The notes: generated by a model not told the origin, from the letters alone. Shown: positions 25,894 to 35,206, counted from the stretch's first letter. The stretch: DNA of 64,000 nt from Clostridia bacterium (GCA_017399965.1 JAFQAP010000027.1:156127-220126); one strand, 5' to 3'. Numbers and translations are program-made.

Positions 25894-26005
25894 CATCGTT
25901 GTGCTTTTTGCGACAAAACACACCGTTTAATTATGTAAAACTATTGACAAACAGGAGTCAGACAGGTATGATTTAATTAAAAGATATGCCGGAGGTAAGC
26001 AAAAA

Positions 26006-26599
26006 TTGGCAGAAAAAACACTTTTAATAACCGGCTTTGACCCCTTTGGGGGAGAAAAAATAAATCCTTCCTACGAAGCAGTCAAGCTGCTTCCCGAAAG
26101 GGTTGGAAAATATAATATCGTAAAGCTGTGCGTGCCCACCTCCTTTGAAAAGGCAAGCGATACGGTGATAACCAAAGCCGAGGAATGCTTTGCAGACGTG
26201 ATAATCTGTGTCGGACAGGCAGGGGGAAGAAAAGGAATCACCCCCGAAGTGATAGGAATAAACCTGCGTGACGCCCGTATTCCCGATAACGACGGATATA
26301 TGCCGAAGAATCAACCTGTTGTTGAGAACGCACCTGCGGCGTATTTTTCCACCTTGCCCGTGGATGATATGATCGAAGCGGTAAACCGCGCAGGTGTGCC
26401 CTGCTTTAAGTCCTATTCCGCAGGGGCTTTTGTGTGCAACGACCTTATGTATTCCCTGCTTCACCGCTTTGTCGGCACGGGCAAAAAGATCGGCTTCATT
26501 CACGTGCCCTTTCTTCCCGAACAGGCGGGCTATAAACACCCCTCACTCACCACGGAGCAAATTGTAACCGCCCTCACCGCGGCGATAGAGGTAATATAA
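26006..26599 (+). CDS. pcp: Pyrrolidone-carboxylate peptidase (pyroglutamyl-peptidase I)
   Basis: Cytoplasmic cysteine peptidase removing N-terminal pyroglutamate. 197 residues. Signature LLITGFDPFGGEKINPSYEAV, then VGQAGGR, INLRDARIPDN with the catalytic Glu region upstream, the catalytic Cys in SAGAFVCNDLMY (about C144) and the His in FIHVPFLPEQ (about H167). TTG start at 26006 with GGAGG ten bases upstream. Confidence 0.93.
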   Translation: MAEKTLLITGFDPFGGEKINPSYEAVKLLPERVGKYNIVKLCVPTSFEKASDTVITKAEECFADVIICVGQAGGRKGITPEVIGINLRDARIPDNDGYMPKNQPVVENAPAAYFSTLPVDDMIEAVNRAGVPCFKSYSAGAFVCNDLMYSLLHRFVGTGKKIGFIHVPFLPEQAGYKHPSLTTEQIVTALTAAIEVI

Positions 26600-26618
26600 A
26601 ATACCGGAAGAAATAAAA

Positions 26619-26768
26619 GTGAAACCCGATAACGAACTTAACCCTAAGCAGACCGATATCGAAAAAGAGGATACCACCGGAATGACCGATGACGAAATAA
26701 TAGATATGGTGGCTGCACGTATTCTCAAGCTTTACCGCCCTGCCTTTGAGGAGCTTGCAAAAGGATAA
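26619..26768 (+). CDS. Short acidic hypothetical protein
   Basis: 49 residues from GTG, with GGAAG upstream, starting 19 bases after pcp. Sequence begins MKPDNELNPKQTDIEKED and continues TTGMTDDEIIDMVAARILK then LYRPAFEELAKG. Acidic N-terminal half and an amphipathic helix at the end. Codon choice looks like that of flanking genes and a strong terminator follows, so it is probably translated with pcp. No function recognised. Confidence 0.55.
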   Translation: MKPDNELNPKQTDIEKEDTTGMTDDEIIDMVAARILKLYRPAFEELAKG

Positions 26769-26807
26769 TACAAGCAACTGTCCACCTATGCTCAACAAAT
26801 AAAAACT

Positions 26808-26842
26808 TCACCCCGTGTTCATTACACGGGGTGATTGTGTTT
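26808..26842 (+). terminator. Terminator of the pcp unit
   Basis: 11-bp perfect stem TCACCCCGTGT/ACACGGGGTGA (26808-26818, 26824-26834), followed by TTGTGTTT. Confidence 0.8.
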
Positions 26843-26866
26843 ACGCATTATTACCACCAAAAAGTG

Positions 26867-27400
26867 TTACTTGACAATTCTTTCATAACTTTTCCAATTA
26901 AAAATTTCATATACATTTGTTCTTCCGATTAATCTCTTCCACCAACTTTTAGGCGACTTGATTTTTGCCACGTGATTATGAAAAGAATCCATATTATTCT
27001 TTTCGGCATCAGGTAAATCAACATATTTTCCGCACCAACGCCAATGAATTCCTTTTTTGAATATGCTTGCAAAAATAACATGTGTGCTTCCATTTACAAT
27101 TCCCTCAATTTCGGTAAGCAGCTCTTGAGCAACATAGTTTTCTTCGCAATCAAACAATTCACACCAATAGCCACCAAATTCCAAATCAATAAAATCAGGA
27201 TTTTCTGTTACATCATTAAATATGATTTGAATATCTATTTGGTGATTTGGATTTGGGATAGAGAGCAAAATAAAAGCTCCCGTATCTTTAGATGAGTTAA
27301 AACCTTTTTGCCGATAAAATTCCGCTCGGCTGGAAACTATGGTCTGCGTATATGTATAACCGTTATCATCCAACAACTTTTTAACATCGATCAGTTTCAA
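26867..27400 (-). CDS. Hypothetical protein, AT-rich orphan
   Basis: 177 residues, no signal peptide or membrane segment. Rich in aromatic residues and Trp (CGKYVDLPDAEKNN, SPKSWWKRLIG, EIFNWKSYERIVK). No family recognised. Start: TTG at 27400 with AAAGGCGG seven bases upstream. An ATG at 27430 falls between the -35 and -10 hexamers of the predicted promoter and cannot be the start. Strikingly richer in A and T than its neighbours, which suggests recent acquisition. The fold could be of the small cytoplasmic immunity-protein kind, but that is only an impression. Confidence 0.6.
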   Translation of the reverse strand: MKLIDVKKLLDDNGYTYTQTIVSSRAEFYRQKGFNSSKDTGAFILLSIPNPNHQIDIQIIFNDVTENPDFIDLEFGGYWCELFDCEENYVAQELLTEIEGIVNGSTHVIFASIFKKGIHWRWCGKYVDLPDAEKNNMDSFHNHVAKIKSPKSWWKRLIGRTNVYEIFNWKSYERIVK

Positions 27401-27420
27401 GAAATCACCGCCTTTTAATA

Positions 27421-27449
27421 ATTGTACCATAATGATTCTAAAAAATCAA
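27421..27449 (-). promoter_or_regulatory. Promoter of the AT-rich orphan gene
   Basis: On the minus strand TTGATT (27444-27449), 17-base spacer, TACAAT (27421-27426), preceded by TGG. It lies directly after the spoIVB terminator hairpin. Confidence 0.65.
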
Positions 27450-27474
27450 GAAGGCGGGAGCAAGCCCCCGCCCT
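27440..27474 (-). terminator. Terminator of spoIVB
   Basis: Stem GGCGGGGGC/GCTCCCGCC with a short loop and one mismatch, followed on the minus strand by TTCTTGATTTTTT. The T-tract overlaps the -35 of the next promoter. Confidence 0.6.
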
Positions 27475-27477
27475 ACA

Positions 27478-28488
27478 TTATGATGCTGTATTAAGCATAT
27501 TTTCTATAAATATTCCGTAGCCTTTGGTGTGGTCGTTTACAAGAACGTGGGTTACGGCGCCGGCAAGTCTGCCGTTTTGGATAATGGGCGAGCCGGACAT
27601 GCCCTGAACTATGCCGCCCGTGGCTTTAAGAAGTGCGGGATCTGTAACACGAATAAGAAAGTTCTTGGTCTCCCCCGAATCTTTATATACCTTTACTATT
27701 TCTATTTCGTATTCCCCTACCTTGCCGTCGATCTGGCACAGCACGGTGGCTTTGCCCTCGGTCACCTCTTTTTTCGCGGCTACCTCCAAGGGTTGACGGA
27801 GCGCTTCGGGCAGGGTTGAAAGATTGCCGTACACTCCGGTTTGTGTGTTTTTGAATATTTCACCACGCACGTCCTTGCCGAAGGTGCCCTTTAGTTCCCC
27901 GGGCACGCGGGTATCGCCCTTGTCTATAGCGGTGATATTTACATCCACCACATACGCTTTGCCCACGGGCATCAACGCGCCCGTATCCACATCGCATATA
28001 CCGTGTCCCAGCCCGCCGAAATCACCCGTAAACCCGTTTATATAGGTTACGGTGCCGATACCCGCAGTGGAATCCCGCACCCACACGCCGATACACCATT
28101 TGCCCGTTTCCGTGCTTAAGACGGGAGTTACCTTGACCTGACGCTGTGCGCCGTCAACGTCCTTTACCGTAAGCTCCATTTCTTTGCCGTTGCTTTTATC
28201 CACAGCCCGCAAAAGCTCTTCCGTGGTGGCGAGAGCCAGACCGTCTGCGGAAATGATTGTTTCCTTTACTTTAATACCGCAATCCTTTGCGGGGGAACAC
28301 AAGCCCGCAGAGGTTGTTACATCCGCCGTGCCGACCACGAGGAGTCCGTCTGTGAAAAATTTTACTCCGAAATTCATTCCGCCGGGGATAAGCTTTTGCC
28401 GCCCTGCCGAAACCTCTATTCCCGAAAGCATACCCACACAGATACAAGCACAAAGGATGAGAAAGGTAAAACGATAAATACTTTTCAT
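27478..28488 (-). CDS. spoIVB: SpoIVB serine peptidase
   Basis: Forespore-secreted S55 protease that triggers sigma-K processing in spore formers. 336 residues: N-terminal membrane anchor (about 5-24), a PDZ domain around 60-115 (CGIKVKETIISADG), then the peptidase core with catalytic His in GFGGLGHGICD-type sequence (GGLGHGICDVDTG) and Ser in GIVQGMSGSPII. In many Firmicutes spoIVB adjoins spo0A; here they are about 2 kb apart with pcp and two small genes between. Finding both implies sporulation ancestry. AAAGGTG precedes the ATG. Confidence 0.93.
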   Translation of the reverse strand: MKSIYRFTFLILCACICVGMLSGIEVSAGRQKLIPGGMNFGVKFFTDGLLVVGTADVTTSAGLCSPAKDCGIKVKETIISADGLALATTEELLRAVDKSNGKEMELTVKDVDGAQRQVKVTPVLSTETGKWCIGVWVRDSTAGIGTVTYINGFTGDFGGLGHGICDVDTGALMPVGKAYVVDVNITAIDKGDTRVPGELKGTFGKDVRGEIFKNTQTGVYGNLSTLPEALRQPLEVAAKKEVTEGKATVLCQIDGKVGEYEIEIVKVYKDSGETKNFLIRVTDPALLKATGGIVQGMSGSPIIQNGRLAGAVTHVLVNDHTKGYGIFIENMLNTAS

Positions 28489-28572
28489 AACATCACCTTT
28501 TACTTTTTTCAGATGAATGAATAAAACGCCCTCGAAACAATTATGCGCAAAACAAAAGTTTATATGTCTTGA

Positions 28573-28614
28573 TAAATAAGGAAAACGCAGAAGAAACTAC
28601 TTTCTTCTGCGTTT
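28573..28614 (-). terminator. Terminator overlapping the 3' end of ygiQ
   Basis: 11-bp perfect stem AAACGCAGAAG/CTTCTGCGTTT (28583-28593, 28604-28614) then TTTTCCTTATTT on the minus strand. One arm encodes the KRRRK tail of the protein. Confidence 0.75.
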
Positions 28615-30456
28615 ATCAACTGTTTTTTGTTTTTTTGCGTTTTTTTGAAATTTGTTTTTTGCGCCGGGCTCCGTTTTTTTGCGGTAAGGCAGCAAAACGG
28701 GAATAAGGTCTTCCCTGCCCAGCTTATACAGCGCTTTTTTGACCATGGGCGCGTTTTCGGGGCGGTACGCTTGAAGCAGAGCCCGCTGAAGCTGTTTTTC
28801 CTCGTATGATCGGGGAACGTACACGCTTTTTCCCGTAAAAGGATCTATGCCCGTATAAAACATACAGGTGGACGCCGTGCCGGGCGTGGGATAAAAATCC
28901 TGCACCTGCTCGGGATTTATGTTGTTTTCCTTTAAATACAGAGCAAGTTCCAGAGCATCCTCCAGCCTGCTTCCCGGGTGGGAAGACATAAGGTACGGCA
29001 CCAGATACTGCTCTTTTCCCATAGACTGAGTTATGGAATAAAACTTCTTTTTAAACCGGTTATAGGTTTCTATACTCGGCTTGCCCATATAATGAAGCAC
29101 GCTGTCCACGCAATGCTCGGGAGCAACCTTAAGCTGTCCGCTTACGTGGTCGCGCACCAATTTTTTGAAAAAAGCATCGTTTTTATCTGCCAAAACGTAA
29201 TCAAAACGGATTCCGCTGCGGATAAAGACTTTTTTTACGCCTTTTACCTTTTCCACCTCTTCAAGCAGGCGGATGTAATCGCTGTGGTCTACCTTCATAT
29301 TGGGGCACGGAGAAGGCTCCAGGCATTTGCGGTTTACGCAAAGCCCCTGCTTTTTCTGTTTTTCGCAGGAGGGGAAGCGGAAGTTGGCGGTGGGGCCGCC
29401 CACATCATGAATATACCCTTTAAAATCCGGCTTGGAAGCCAGAATTTCTGCCTCCCTTACCACGGATTCCACGCTTCGGGACACCACCTGCCTGCCCTGA
29501 TGGAAGGCGATGGAACAGAAATTACAGTTACCGAAGCACCCTCTGTTGTGTGCTATGGAAAATTTTACCTCGTTTATGGCGGGAACGCCGCCAAACTGTT
29601 CGTAATACGGGTGGTATTCCCTTTCAAATGGGAGGGAATATACCGCATCCAATTCTGCGCGGGTGAGAGGCGGCATTGGAGGTGTTTGCACCAATATCTT
29701 ATCGCCGTAATCCTCTATAAGAGCTTTGCCGATAACGTGGTCCTGATTTTTTGCCTGAATATTAAAGGCTTTTGCAAAAAACTGTTTATCTGTTTTTAAG
29801 GTATCGTAATCCCCGATAAATTCGGTTTCGAATTTGGGGGTAAATTCCTTTTCCGCCAGATAACAGCACCCTCTTACATCCCGTATTTTTTTAACGGGAA
29901 CGCCTTTATCCAGTAAAAAAGCGATACGGCGGAGTATATTTTCACCCATACCGTAGGTGAGTATATCCGCACGGCTGTCCACAAGGATACTGCGGCGCAC
30001 CGAATCTGTCCAATAATCGTAATGGGCAAAGCGGCGGGTGGATGCTTCTATACCGCCGATGATGAGAGGCACGTCCCCGTATGCTTCACGGATACGGTTG
30101 CAGTATACGATAACCGCACGGTCGGGCCTTTTGCCCGCAACACCGCCGGGAGAATAATAATCGCTGTTGCGTTTGCGGCGCGCAGCCGTGTAATGCGCCA
30201 CCATTGAATCTATATTGCCGCTGTTTACGAGAAAAGCAAGGCGGGGCTTGCCGAACCGTTTGAAATCTTCGGTAGTGCGCCAATCCGGCTGAGGTATTAC
30301 CGCAACGGAATATCCTTCCGCTTCCAGCACCCTGCCGATAACCGCTGTACCGAAGGACGGGTGATCCACGTAGGCATCACCCGTCACGATAATAAAATCA
30401 AATTCGGTTATACCGCTCGTCCTGACTTCCTCTTTTGTTATAGGAAGAAAAGCCAT
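28597..30456 (-). CDS. YgiQ-family radical SAM protein
   Basis: 619 residues. N-terminal B12-binding-like segment (FDFIIVTGDAYVDHPSFG...VIGRVLEAEGY), YgiQ region, then the radical SAM cluster motif RGCFGNCNFCSI (CxxxCxxC, about residue 310), with HDVGGPTANF and SSHPGSRLEDALEL as expected. Ends in a Lys-rich tail. Physiological reaction unknown. It begins 5 bases after the third solute-binding lipoprotein stop and has no clear ribosome binding site, so it may depend on translation of the upstream gene. Confidence 0.9.
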   Translation of the reverse strand: MAFLPITKEEVRTSGITEFDFIIVTGDAYVDHPSFGTAVIGRVLEAEGYSVAVIPQPDWRTTEDFKRFGKPRLAFLVNSGNIDSMVAHYTAARRKRNSDYYSPGGVAGKRPDRAVIVYCNRIREAYGDVPLIIGGIEASTRRFAHYDYWTDSVRRSILVDSRADILTYGMGENILRRIAFLLDKGVPVKKIRDVRGCCYLAEKEFTPKFETEFIGDYDTLKTDKQFFAKAFNIQAKNQDHVIGKALIEDYGDKILVQTPPMPPLTRAELDAVYSLPFEREYHPYYEQFGGVPAINEVKFSIAHNRGCFGNCNFCSIAFHQGRQVVSRSVESVVREAEILASKPDFKGYIHDVGGPTANFRFPSCEKQKKQGLCVNRKCLEPSPCPNMKVDHSDYIRLLEEVEKVKGVKKVFIRSGIRFDYVLADKNDAFFKKLVRDHVSGQLKVAPEHCVDSVLHYMGKPSIETYNRFKKKFYSITQSMGKEQYLVPYLMSSHPGSRLEDALELALYLKENNINPEQVQDFYPTPGTASTCMFYTGIDPFTGKSVYVPRSYEEKQLQRALLQAYRPENAPMVKKALYKLGREDLIPVLLPYRKKTEPGAKNKFQKNAKKQKTVDKRRRK

Positions 30457-30461
30457 AATAA

Positions 30462-31991
30462 TTAATTGCGGTAGTTTTCTATGGTTTCGTCGATAGCGTT
30501 TTCTGCCGTAGCCTTAAGGCCTTCGAAGGTGGAAACCAAGTCTGTCTTGCCATCATAAGCGAGAGTCTGCATCATAGAGCCGATTCCGCCGAAGTTATAG
30601 AAGGAGCCTACATCAAACTTAAGGTTGGAGAAGATGTATTCATCCAGCATCTTTTCGGATTCATCGTCACGTGCATCACGGGATTTAAGGGTGGTTTCGT
30701 AGTATGCGGGAGTGAGGTAGTTCTTTGCTTCGCAAGCGAGAAGCTCGGTCATATATGCGGAGTATTCGGGATCCTTTGCGGTAATGGGAATAACTGCAAC
30801 GTATGTGCCGGCTCCGGAAGGAGTATAGTAGTTTTCCTGATTTTCATCAAACTTGGGAAGAGGAATGATACCGAATTCGATACCGTCTTCATAGTTACGG
30901 AGCTTCTTTATTGCGGAGAATACGCTGCAACGGAACAACGCTCTGCCTTCGCCGAAGATATCCAGAGAAACTACCCAGAGTTCGGAGGAGGGAACGCCGT
31001 AATCAACGTCAAGTCTGTTGGAGCAAATGTGCCAGGTGTTTTTCTTTGCATATTCCTCAAGCAGACGCTGAGCCACGTCTATGGAACGGGTGTTTTCGAA
31101 GGTGAGGTAGGGCAGGTCGTCTGCATCCTTGTTTGCAAGAGATTCGCCTGCTGCGGAATAGAAGTTATAAGGATCGGAGGTTTCGCTTACAAGACCCCAG
31201 GTATCGTTATAATCCCACTTGCCGTCGCCGTTGTCAACGGTTGCCTTTTTGCACATTTCCAGCATTTTGTCATAGGTCCAAACGCCTTCTTCAACCATTT
31301 CGTAAAGGGATTTTTCGCCGGGGAAAAGGGTTGCGTACATCTCTTTATTGAAAACGAGAGCACGGGTGGATATTTTGGACATTATGGTGATATCGCCGGT
31401 GGAGAAATAAAGCTGTTCGGAAATAGAGAACGCTTCGTTTGCACCCTGAGACCACCAAGGCATGGTAAGGTCTATATAGGGAGAAAGCTTTTCGCTGTTG
31501 AGGGCGTAGAGCTGACCTTCCTGAGCGAGAGTTATTGCGCCGGAAAGGAAGGGCATTGCCATATCGTAGTTGCCCAAGCCGCCTGCAATATCATCCTGCA
31601 CTGCGGTAGTTACGTTTTTAACGTAGATGGGGGTTACGACAACGCCTGTCTTTGTTTCTATCAGACGGTTACGTTCTTTTACCGCGTCGTTAATAACCGC
31701 ATCGGTGGTAGCGTACTTATCAAATCCGATATCCTCGGAAAAATAAGTGGACTGCTCTTCGTTGCTGGTTACCGCAACGTCAAAAGTAGCATAAACGCTG
31801 TCCTTTACGTTCCACTCAAAAGCGGGAAGGTTTGCTACGTAACGTCCGGATTCGGGATCATAGCCCGCCTCTGTTTTGGAAGTGTCTTCCGTGTCGGATT
31901 TGCTTGTGTCCTGAGGGCCGTCATTGCAGGAAACCAGTAAGCAGGAACCTGCCATAAGCAGACAAAGGAACAAAACCAAAAGTTTTTTCAT
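30462..31991 (-). CDS. Extracellular solute-binding lipoprotein, paralogue 3
   Basis: 509 residues. Signal MKKLLVLFLCLLMAGSCLLVSC with lipobox, then a Ser/Thr/Asp linker and a family-1-like solute-binding fold. Conserved stretches shared with the two next genes: GRYVANLPAFEWN, STYFSEDIGFDKY, YDMAMPFL, FPGEKSLYEMVEEG, FGIIPLPKFDENQENYY and SRDARDDESEKMLD. Probably a carbohydrate or peptide receptor; ligand unknown. GGAGG precedes the ATG. No permease or ATPase gene is nearby. Confidence 0.8.
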   Translation of the reverse strand: MKKLLVLFLCLLMAGSCLLVSCNDGPQDTSKSDTEDTSKTEAGYDPESGRYVANLPAFEWNVKDSVYATFDVAVTSNEEQSTYFSEDIGFDKYATTDAVINDAVKERNRLIETKTGVVVTPIYVKNVTTAVQDDIAGGLGNYDMAMPFLSGAITLAQEGQLYALNSEKLSPYIDLTMPWWSQGANEAFSISEQLYFSTGDITIMSKISTRALVFNKEMYATLFPGEKSLYEMVEEGVWTYDKMLEMCKKATVDNGDGKWDYNDTWGLVSETSDPYNFYSAAGESLANKDADDLPYLTFENTRSIDVAQRLLEEYAKKNTWHICSNRLDVDYGVPSSELWVVSLDIFGEGRALFRCSVFSAIKKLRNYEDGIEFGIIPLPKFDENQENYYTPSGAGTYVAVIPITAKDPEYSAYMTELLACEAKNYLTPAYYETTLKSRDARDDESEKMLDEYIFSNLKFDVGSFYNFGGIGSMMQTLAYDGKTDLVSTFEGLKATAENAIDETIENYRN

Positions 31992-32032
31992 TTTTTGCCT
32001 CCGTGTTTTATAAAAAATTTTTTAAAAACAAT

Positions 32033-33529
32033 TTAATCTCTGAAATTATCCACCGTATCGGCTATATCCGTTTCTATGGAATCTTTTATGGAATCAAACT
32101 TGGATGCTATGTCTGCAGAGCCTTGGGTAGAAAGATCTGAAAACATATTTGCAATACCGCCGAAATTATATATTGCGCCGATATCGAACTTTTTGTTATC
32201 AAAGATGAGATCCAGCATTTCTTCGGATTCATCGTCACGGGCATCTCTGTGCTTAAGCGTGGTCTCGTAGTATGCGGGGGTCAAAAAGTTCTTTGCCTCA
32301 CAGCATACAAGCTCTGTCATATATGCAGAGAATTCGGGGTCCTTTGCGTTTATGGGGATGACCACCGCATATCCCGCAGGGTCGCTGGGGGAATAATAGT
32401 TTTCCTGCTCTGCATCAAACTTGGGCAGAGGAACGATACCGAATTCGATACCGTCATCATATTTACGCAGTTTCTTTATGGCAGAGAAAACGCTGGTACG
32501 GAACAGCACCTGACCGCCCGCAAACATATCCAGAGCAGTTACCCAGGGAGAGGATACGGGGAGGGTGTTTGTATATATATGCCAGGAATTTTTCTGTGAA
32601 AAATCTTCAAGTATGCTTTGCGCCACGTCTACGGAGCGGGTGGAGCCGAAGGTGACATAAGGAAGGTCATCCGCCGTTTTTTCAGCCAAGGATTCGCCGG
32701 ATGCGGTGTAGTAATTGCGGGCATCGGAATATGCGCTTATAAGTCCCCAATTATCCTTGTAATCCCAGACACCGTCGCCGTTATCTATTGTTGCGGCTTT
32801 GGAAAAGGACACAAGCTTATCGAAGGTCCAATCCCCGTCTTCCACTATTTCGTAAAGAGATTTTTCGCCGGGGAACAGTTCGGCGTACATTTCTTTATTA
32901 AAGGTAATAGCCCAAGTGTTTATCTTGGTCATTATGGTTATATCGCCGGTGGTGAAATACAGTTTTCCGTCTATGGAAAATGTTTCATTTGCGTTTTGAT
33001 CCCACCAGGGCATTTCAAGGTTTAAGTAATCCGCAAAGCGGTCGTCGCGCAGGTCGTATATAATACCTGCCTGTGCAAGAGTAACCGCTCTGTTTATAAA
33101 GGGCATTGCCATATCGTATGCGCAGGAGCCTGCTGCCACATCGTCCTGAACGGCGGTGACCACGTCTTTTACGTAAACGGCGGTTACAACCACGCCGGTG
33201 CGCTCTTCTACAAGGTGGTTGCGTCTTCTTACCGCGTCGTTTATAACCTCGTCGGTAGTGGAATATTTATCGTAGCCGATATCTTCGGAATAATATGTGC
33301 TTTGCGCTTCGTCGCTGGTAACGGCAACATCAAAAGAAGCGTAAACCGAATCCTTTGCGTTCCAGAAAAATTCGGGCAGGTCTGTAACGTACCGTCCCGT
33401 TTCGGGGTCATAACCCGCTTCGCCCGTGCTTACATCCGATTCACTGCCCGCAGGATCCGTTTCGTTGCAGGAAACAAAACAGGAAGCGGCCATAAGCACA
33501 GCCAAAATGAATATGAGCGTTTTTTTCAT
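32033..33529 (-). CDS. Extracellular solute-binding lipoprotein, paralogue 2
   Basis: 498 residues. Signal MKKTLIFILAVLMAASCFVSC with lipobox. Closely related to paralogue 3 along its whole length (GRYVTDLPEFFWN, STYYSEDIGYDKY, FPGEKSLYEIVEDG, FGIVPLPKFDAEQENYY, HRDARDDESEEMLD). Likely co-transcribed with paralogue 3, 41 bases downstream, and then ygiQ. The start at 33529 follows AAAGGGG; an upstream in-frame GTG is part of that site. Such tandem copies usually arise by duplication followed by ligand divergence. Confidence 0.8.
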   Translation of the reverse strand: MKKTLIFILAVLMAASCFVSCNETDPAGSESDVSTGEAGYDPETGRYVTDLPEFFWNAKDSVYASFDVAVTSDEAQSTYYSEDIGYDKYSTTDEVINDAVRRRNHLVEERTGVVVTAVYVKDVVTAVQDDVAAGSCAYDMAMPFINRAVTLAQAGIIYDLRDDRFADYLNLEMPWWDQNANETFSIDGKLYFTTGDITIMTKINTWAITFNKEMYAELFPGEKSLYEIVEDGDWTFDKLVSFSKAATIDNGDGVWDYKDNWGLISAYSDARNYYTASGESLAEKTADDLPYVTFGSTRSVDVAQSILEDFSQKNSWHIYTNTLPVSSPWVTALDMFAGGQVLFRTSVFSAIKKLRKYDDGIEFGIVPLPKFDAEQENYYSPSDPAGYAVVIPINAKDPEFSAYMTELVCCEAKNFLTPAYYETTLKHRDARDDESEEMLDLIFDNKKFDIGAIYNFGGIANMFSDLSTQGSADIASKFDSIKDSIETDIADTVDNFRD

Positions 33530-33634
33530 ATATAAAACCCCTTTCACATTTAAAAAAATTCAAACCTTTTGCGTTTTCTTTACACTATATAGCATAGAAG
33601 AACACAAAAAAGCAAATTCGTATCAACTACCCCT

Positions 33635-33672
33635 GATAAAAACCGCGCGGCGGGCAAAAGACACCCGCCGCG
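33635..33672 (-). terminator. Terminator after solute-binding paralogue 1
   Basis: The 9-bp perfect GC stem CGCGGCGGG/CCCGCCGCG (33646-33654, 33664-33672) is followed on the minus strand by CGGTTTTTATC. It separates paralogue 1 from paralogues 2 and 3, whose promoter must then lie in 33530-33634; only a weak candidate (TTGCTT...TATATA) is visible there. Confidence 0.8.
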
Positions 33673-33703
33673 GGCAAAAACAACTTAAAACTGTGTGAGT
33701 AAA

Positions 33704-35206
33704 TTAATCTCTGAAGTTTTCGATAGTATCTTCGATAGCGGATTCGATAGCGTCTGCTACTTCTTCAACAGAAGACTGAACGTCGGTACCCTTGGAGCCC
33801 ATAAGGTTGGTAAGGATGGAGCTTGCGCCGGAGAAGCCGTAGATATAACCGGTATCGTAAATTACGTTGGAGAAGAGGAGGTCAAGCATACGCTCGGTTT
33901 CATCGTCCTTGGAATCGCGCTTCTTAAGAGTTACTTCATAGTAAGCGTCGGTTACGTAGTTCTTTGCTTCGCAGCAAACCAGTTCGGTCATATATGCGGA
34001 GAATTCTTCGTCTGCGACACAGTTGGGGATAACTACTGCGTATGCCATATGAGCGGAGCAGGGAGTGTAGTACTTTTCCTGTTCAGCGTTAAGCTTGGGC
34101 ATGGGAACGATACCGAATTCAACGCCTTCTTCGTATGCACGAAGCTTCTTGATAGCGGAGAATGCGGTGGTTCTGAACAACGCTCTGCCTTCGCCGAATA
34201 CGTCAAGAGAAGATACCCACATGTTCTTATCGCTCATAGTAGCCATATCCTGAGCCATAATAGCCCAGCCGTCAGCCTGGAGGATCTCAAGAACCTTAAT
34301 AGCAGCGCTGATGCTGGAAGCGTTCTGCATAGAGAATACGGGAAGGTCATCGGAATCCTTTGAGCAAATAGTGTTACCGGATGCAAGATAGAACATATTT
34401 GCATCGCCGTGAGAAGCGGAGCAGCCCCACTGGTCGTCAAGGTCCCAGTCGCCGTCGCCGTCCTGAACGGTAGCGGTTCTTGCCAATTCTACCATTTTAT
34501 CAAGAGTCCATTCACCGTCGTCAACCATTTCGTACAGAGTCTTTTCGCCGGGGAAGAGAGAAGCGTACATATCCTTGTTAAAGGTAACTGCGGTGGAAAC
34601 GATCTTCTGCATAATGGAGATATCGCCGGTGGTGAAGTATACGATACCGTCAACGGAAAGACCGGAGGTAGCGTTTGCATCCCACCAGGGCTGGGTAAGA
34701 TCGATATAAGCGGAAAGCTTTTCGCTGTTGAGAGCGTGAAGCTTGCCTTCCTGTGCGAGAGTAGCTGCGCCGGGCATAAAGGGCATAGCCATATCGTAGG
34801 TAGACAGACCGCTGGCGATCTCATCGTTAAGAGCGTTTACAACGTTTTTCACGGGATGAGCAACGATCTCAACGCCGGTAAGCTGTTCAACGTAGTTGTT
34901 ACGCTCCATAACTGCGGTATTGAGAACTTCGTCGGTAGTGGGATACAGATTGTATCCGATCTCTTCGGAGAAATAGGTAGAGTCGCCCTCTTGGCTGGTT
35001 ACGAGAACGTCAAAGGTGCCGTAGGTGCCGCTCTCGGTGTCCCAAGTGAATTCGGGAAGGTCTGCAACGTAACGTCCGTCGCCTTCCGCCTTGGAAACGG
35101 TGCCGTCCTTGCTTTCATCGGGATCGTTGTCCTGACAAGCAACAAAAACGCTTGCAACCATAAGCACCGCGAGAAGAAGTGCGATAATGGAAATTCTTCT
35201 TTTCAT
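33704..35206 (-). CDS. Extracellular solute-binding lipoprotein, paralogue 1
   Basis: 500 residues. Signal with twin basic start MKRRISIIALLLAVLMVAS and lipobox VFVAC. Same core motifs as the other two (GRYVADLPEFTWD, STYFSEEIGYNLY, FPGEKTLYEMVDDG, FGIVPMPKLNAEQEKYY, KKRDSKDDETERMLD) but the most divergent of the three. It follows the helicase-like gene by about 55 bases and ends in its own terminator. The ATG at 35206 has AAAGGA at a long spacing; a TTG seven codons upstream is the alternative. Confidence 0.8.
   Translation of the reverse strand: MKRRISIIALLLAVLMVASVFVACQDNDPDESKDGTVSKAEGDGRYVADLPEFTWDTESGTYGTFDVLVTSQEGDSTYFSEEIGYNLYPTTDEVLNTAVMERNNYVEQLTGVEIVAHPVKNVVNALNDEIASGLSTYDMAMPFMPGAATLAQEGKLHALNSEKLSAYIDLTQPWWDANATSGLSVDGIVYFTTGDISIMQKIVSTAVTFNKDMYASLFPGEKTLYEMVDDGEWTLDKMVELARTATVQDGDGDWDLDDQWGCSASHGDANMFYLASGNTICSKDSDDLPVFSMQNASSISAAIKVLEILQADGWAIMAQDMATMSDKNMWVSSLDVFGEGRALFRTTAFSAIKKLRAYEEGVEFGIVPMPKLNAEQEKYYTPCSAHMAYAVVIPNCVADEEFSAYMTELVCCEAKNYVTDAYYEVTLKKRDSKDDETERMLDLLFSNVIYDTGYIYGFSGASSILTNLMGSKGTDVQSSVEEVADAIESAIEDTIENFRD

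Noticed and set aside
25877..25915. 0A boxes upstream of spo0A
   Set aside because: TACGACA and TGCGACA each miss one base of TTCGACA; too weak to list as separate sites in AT-rich DNA.
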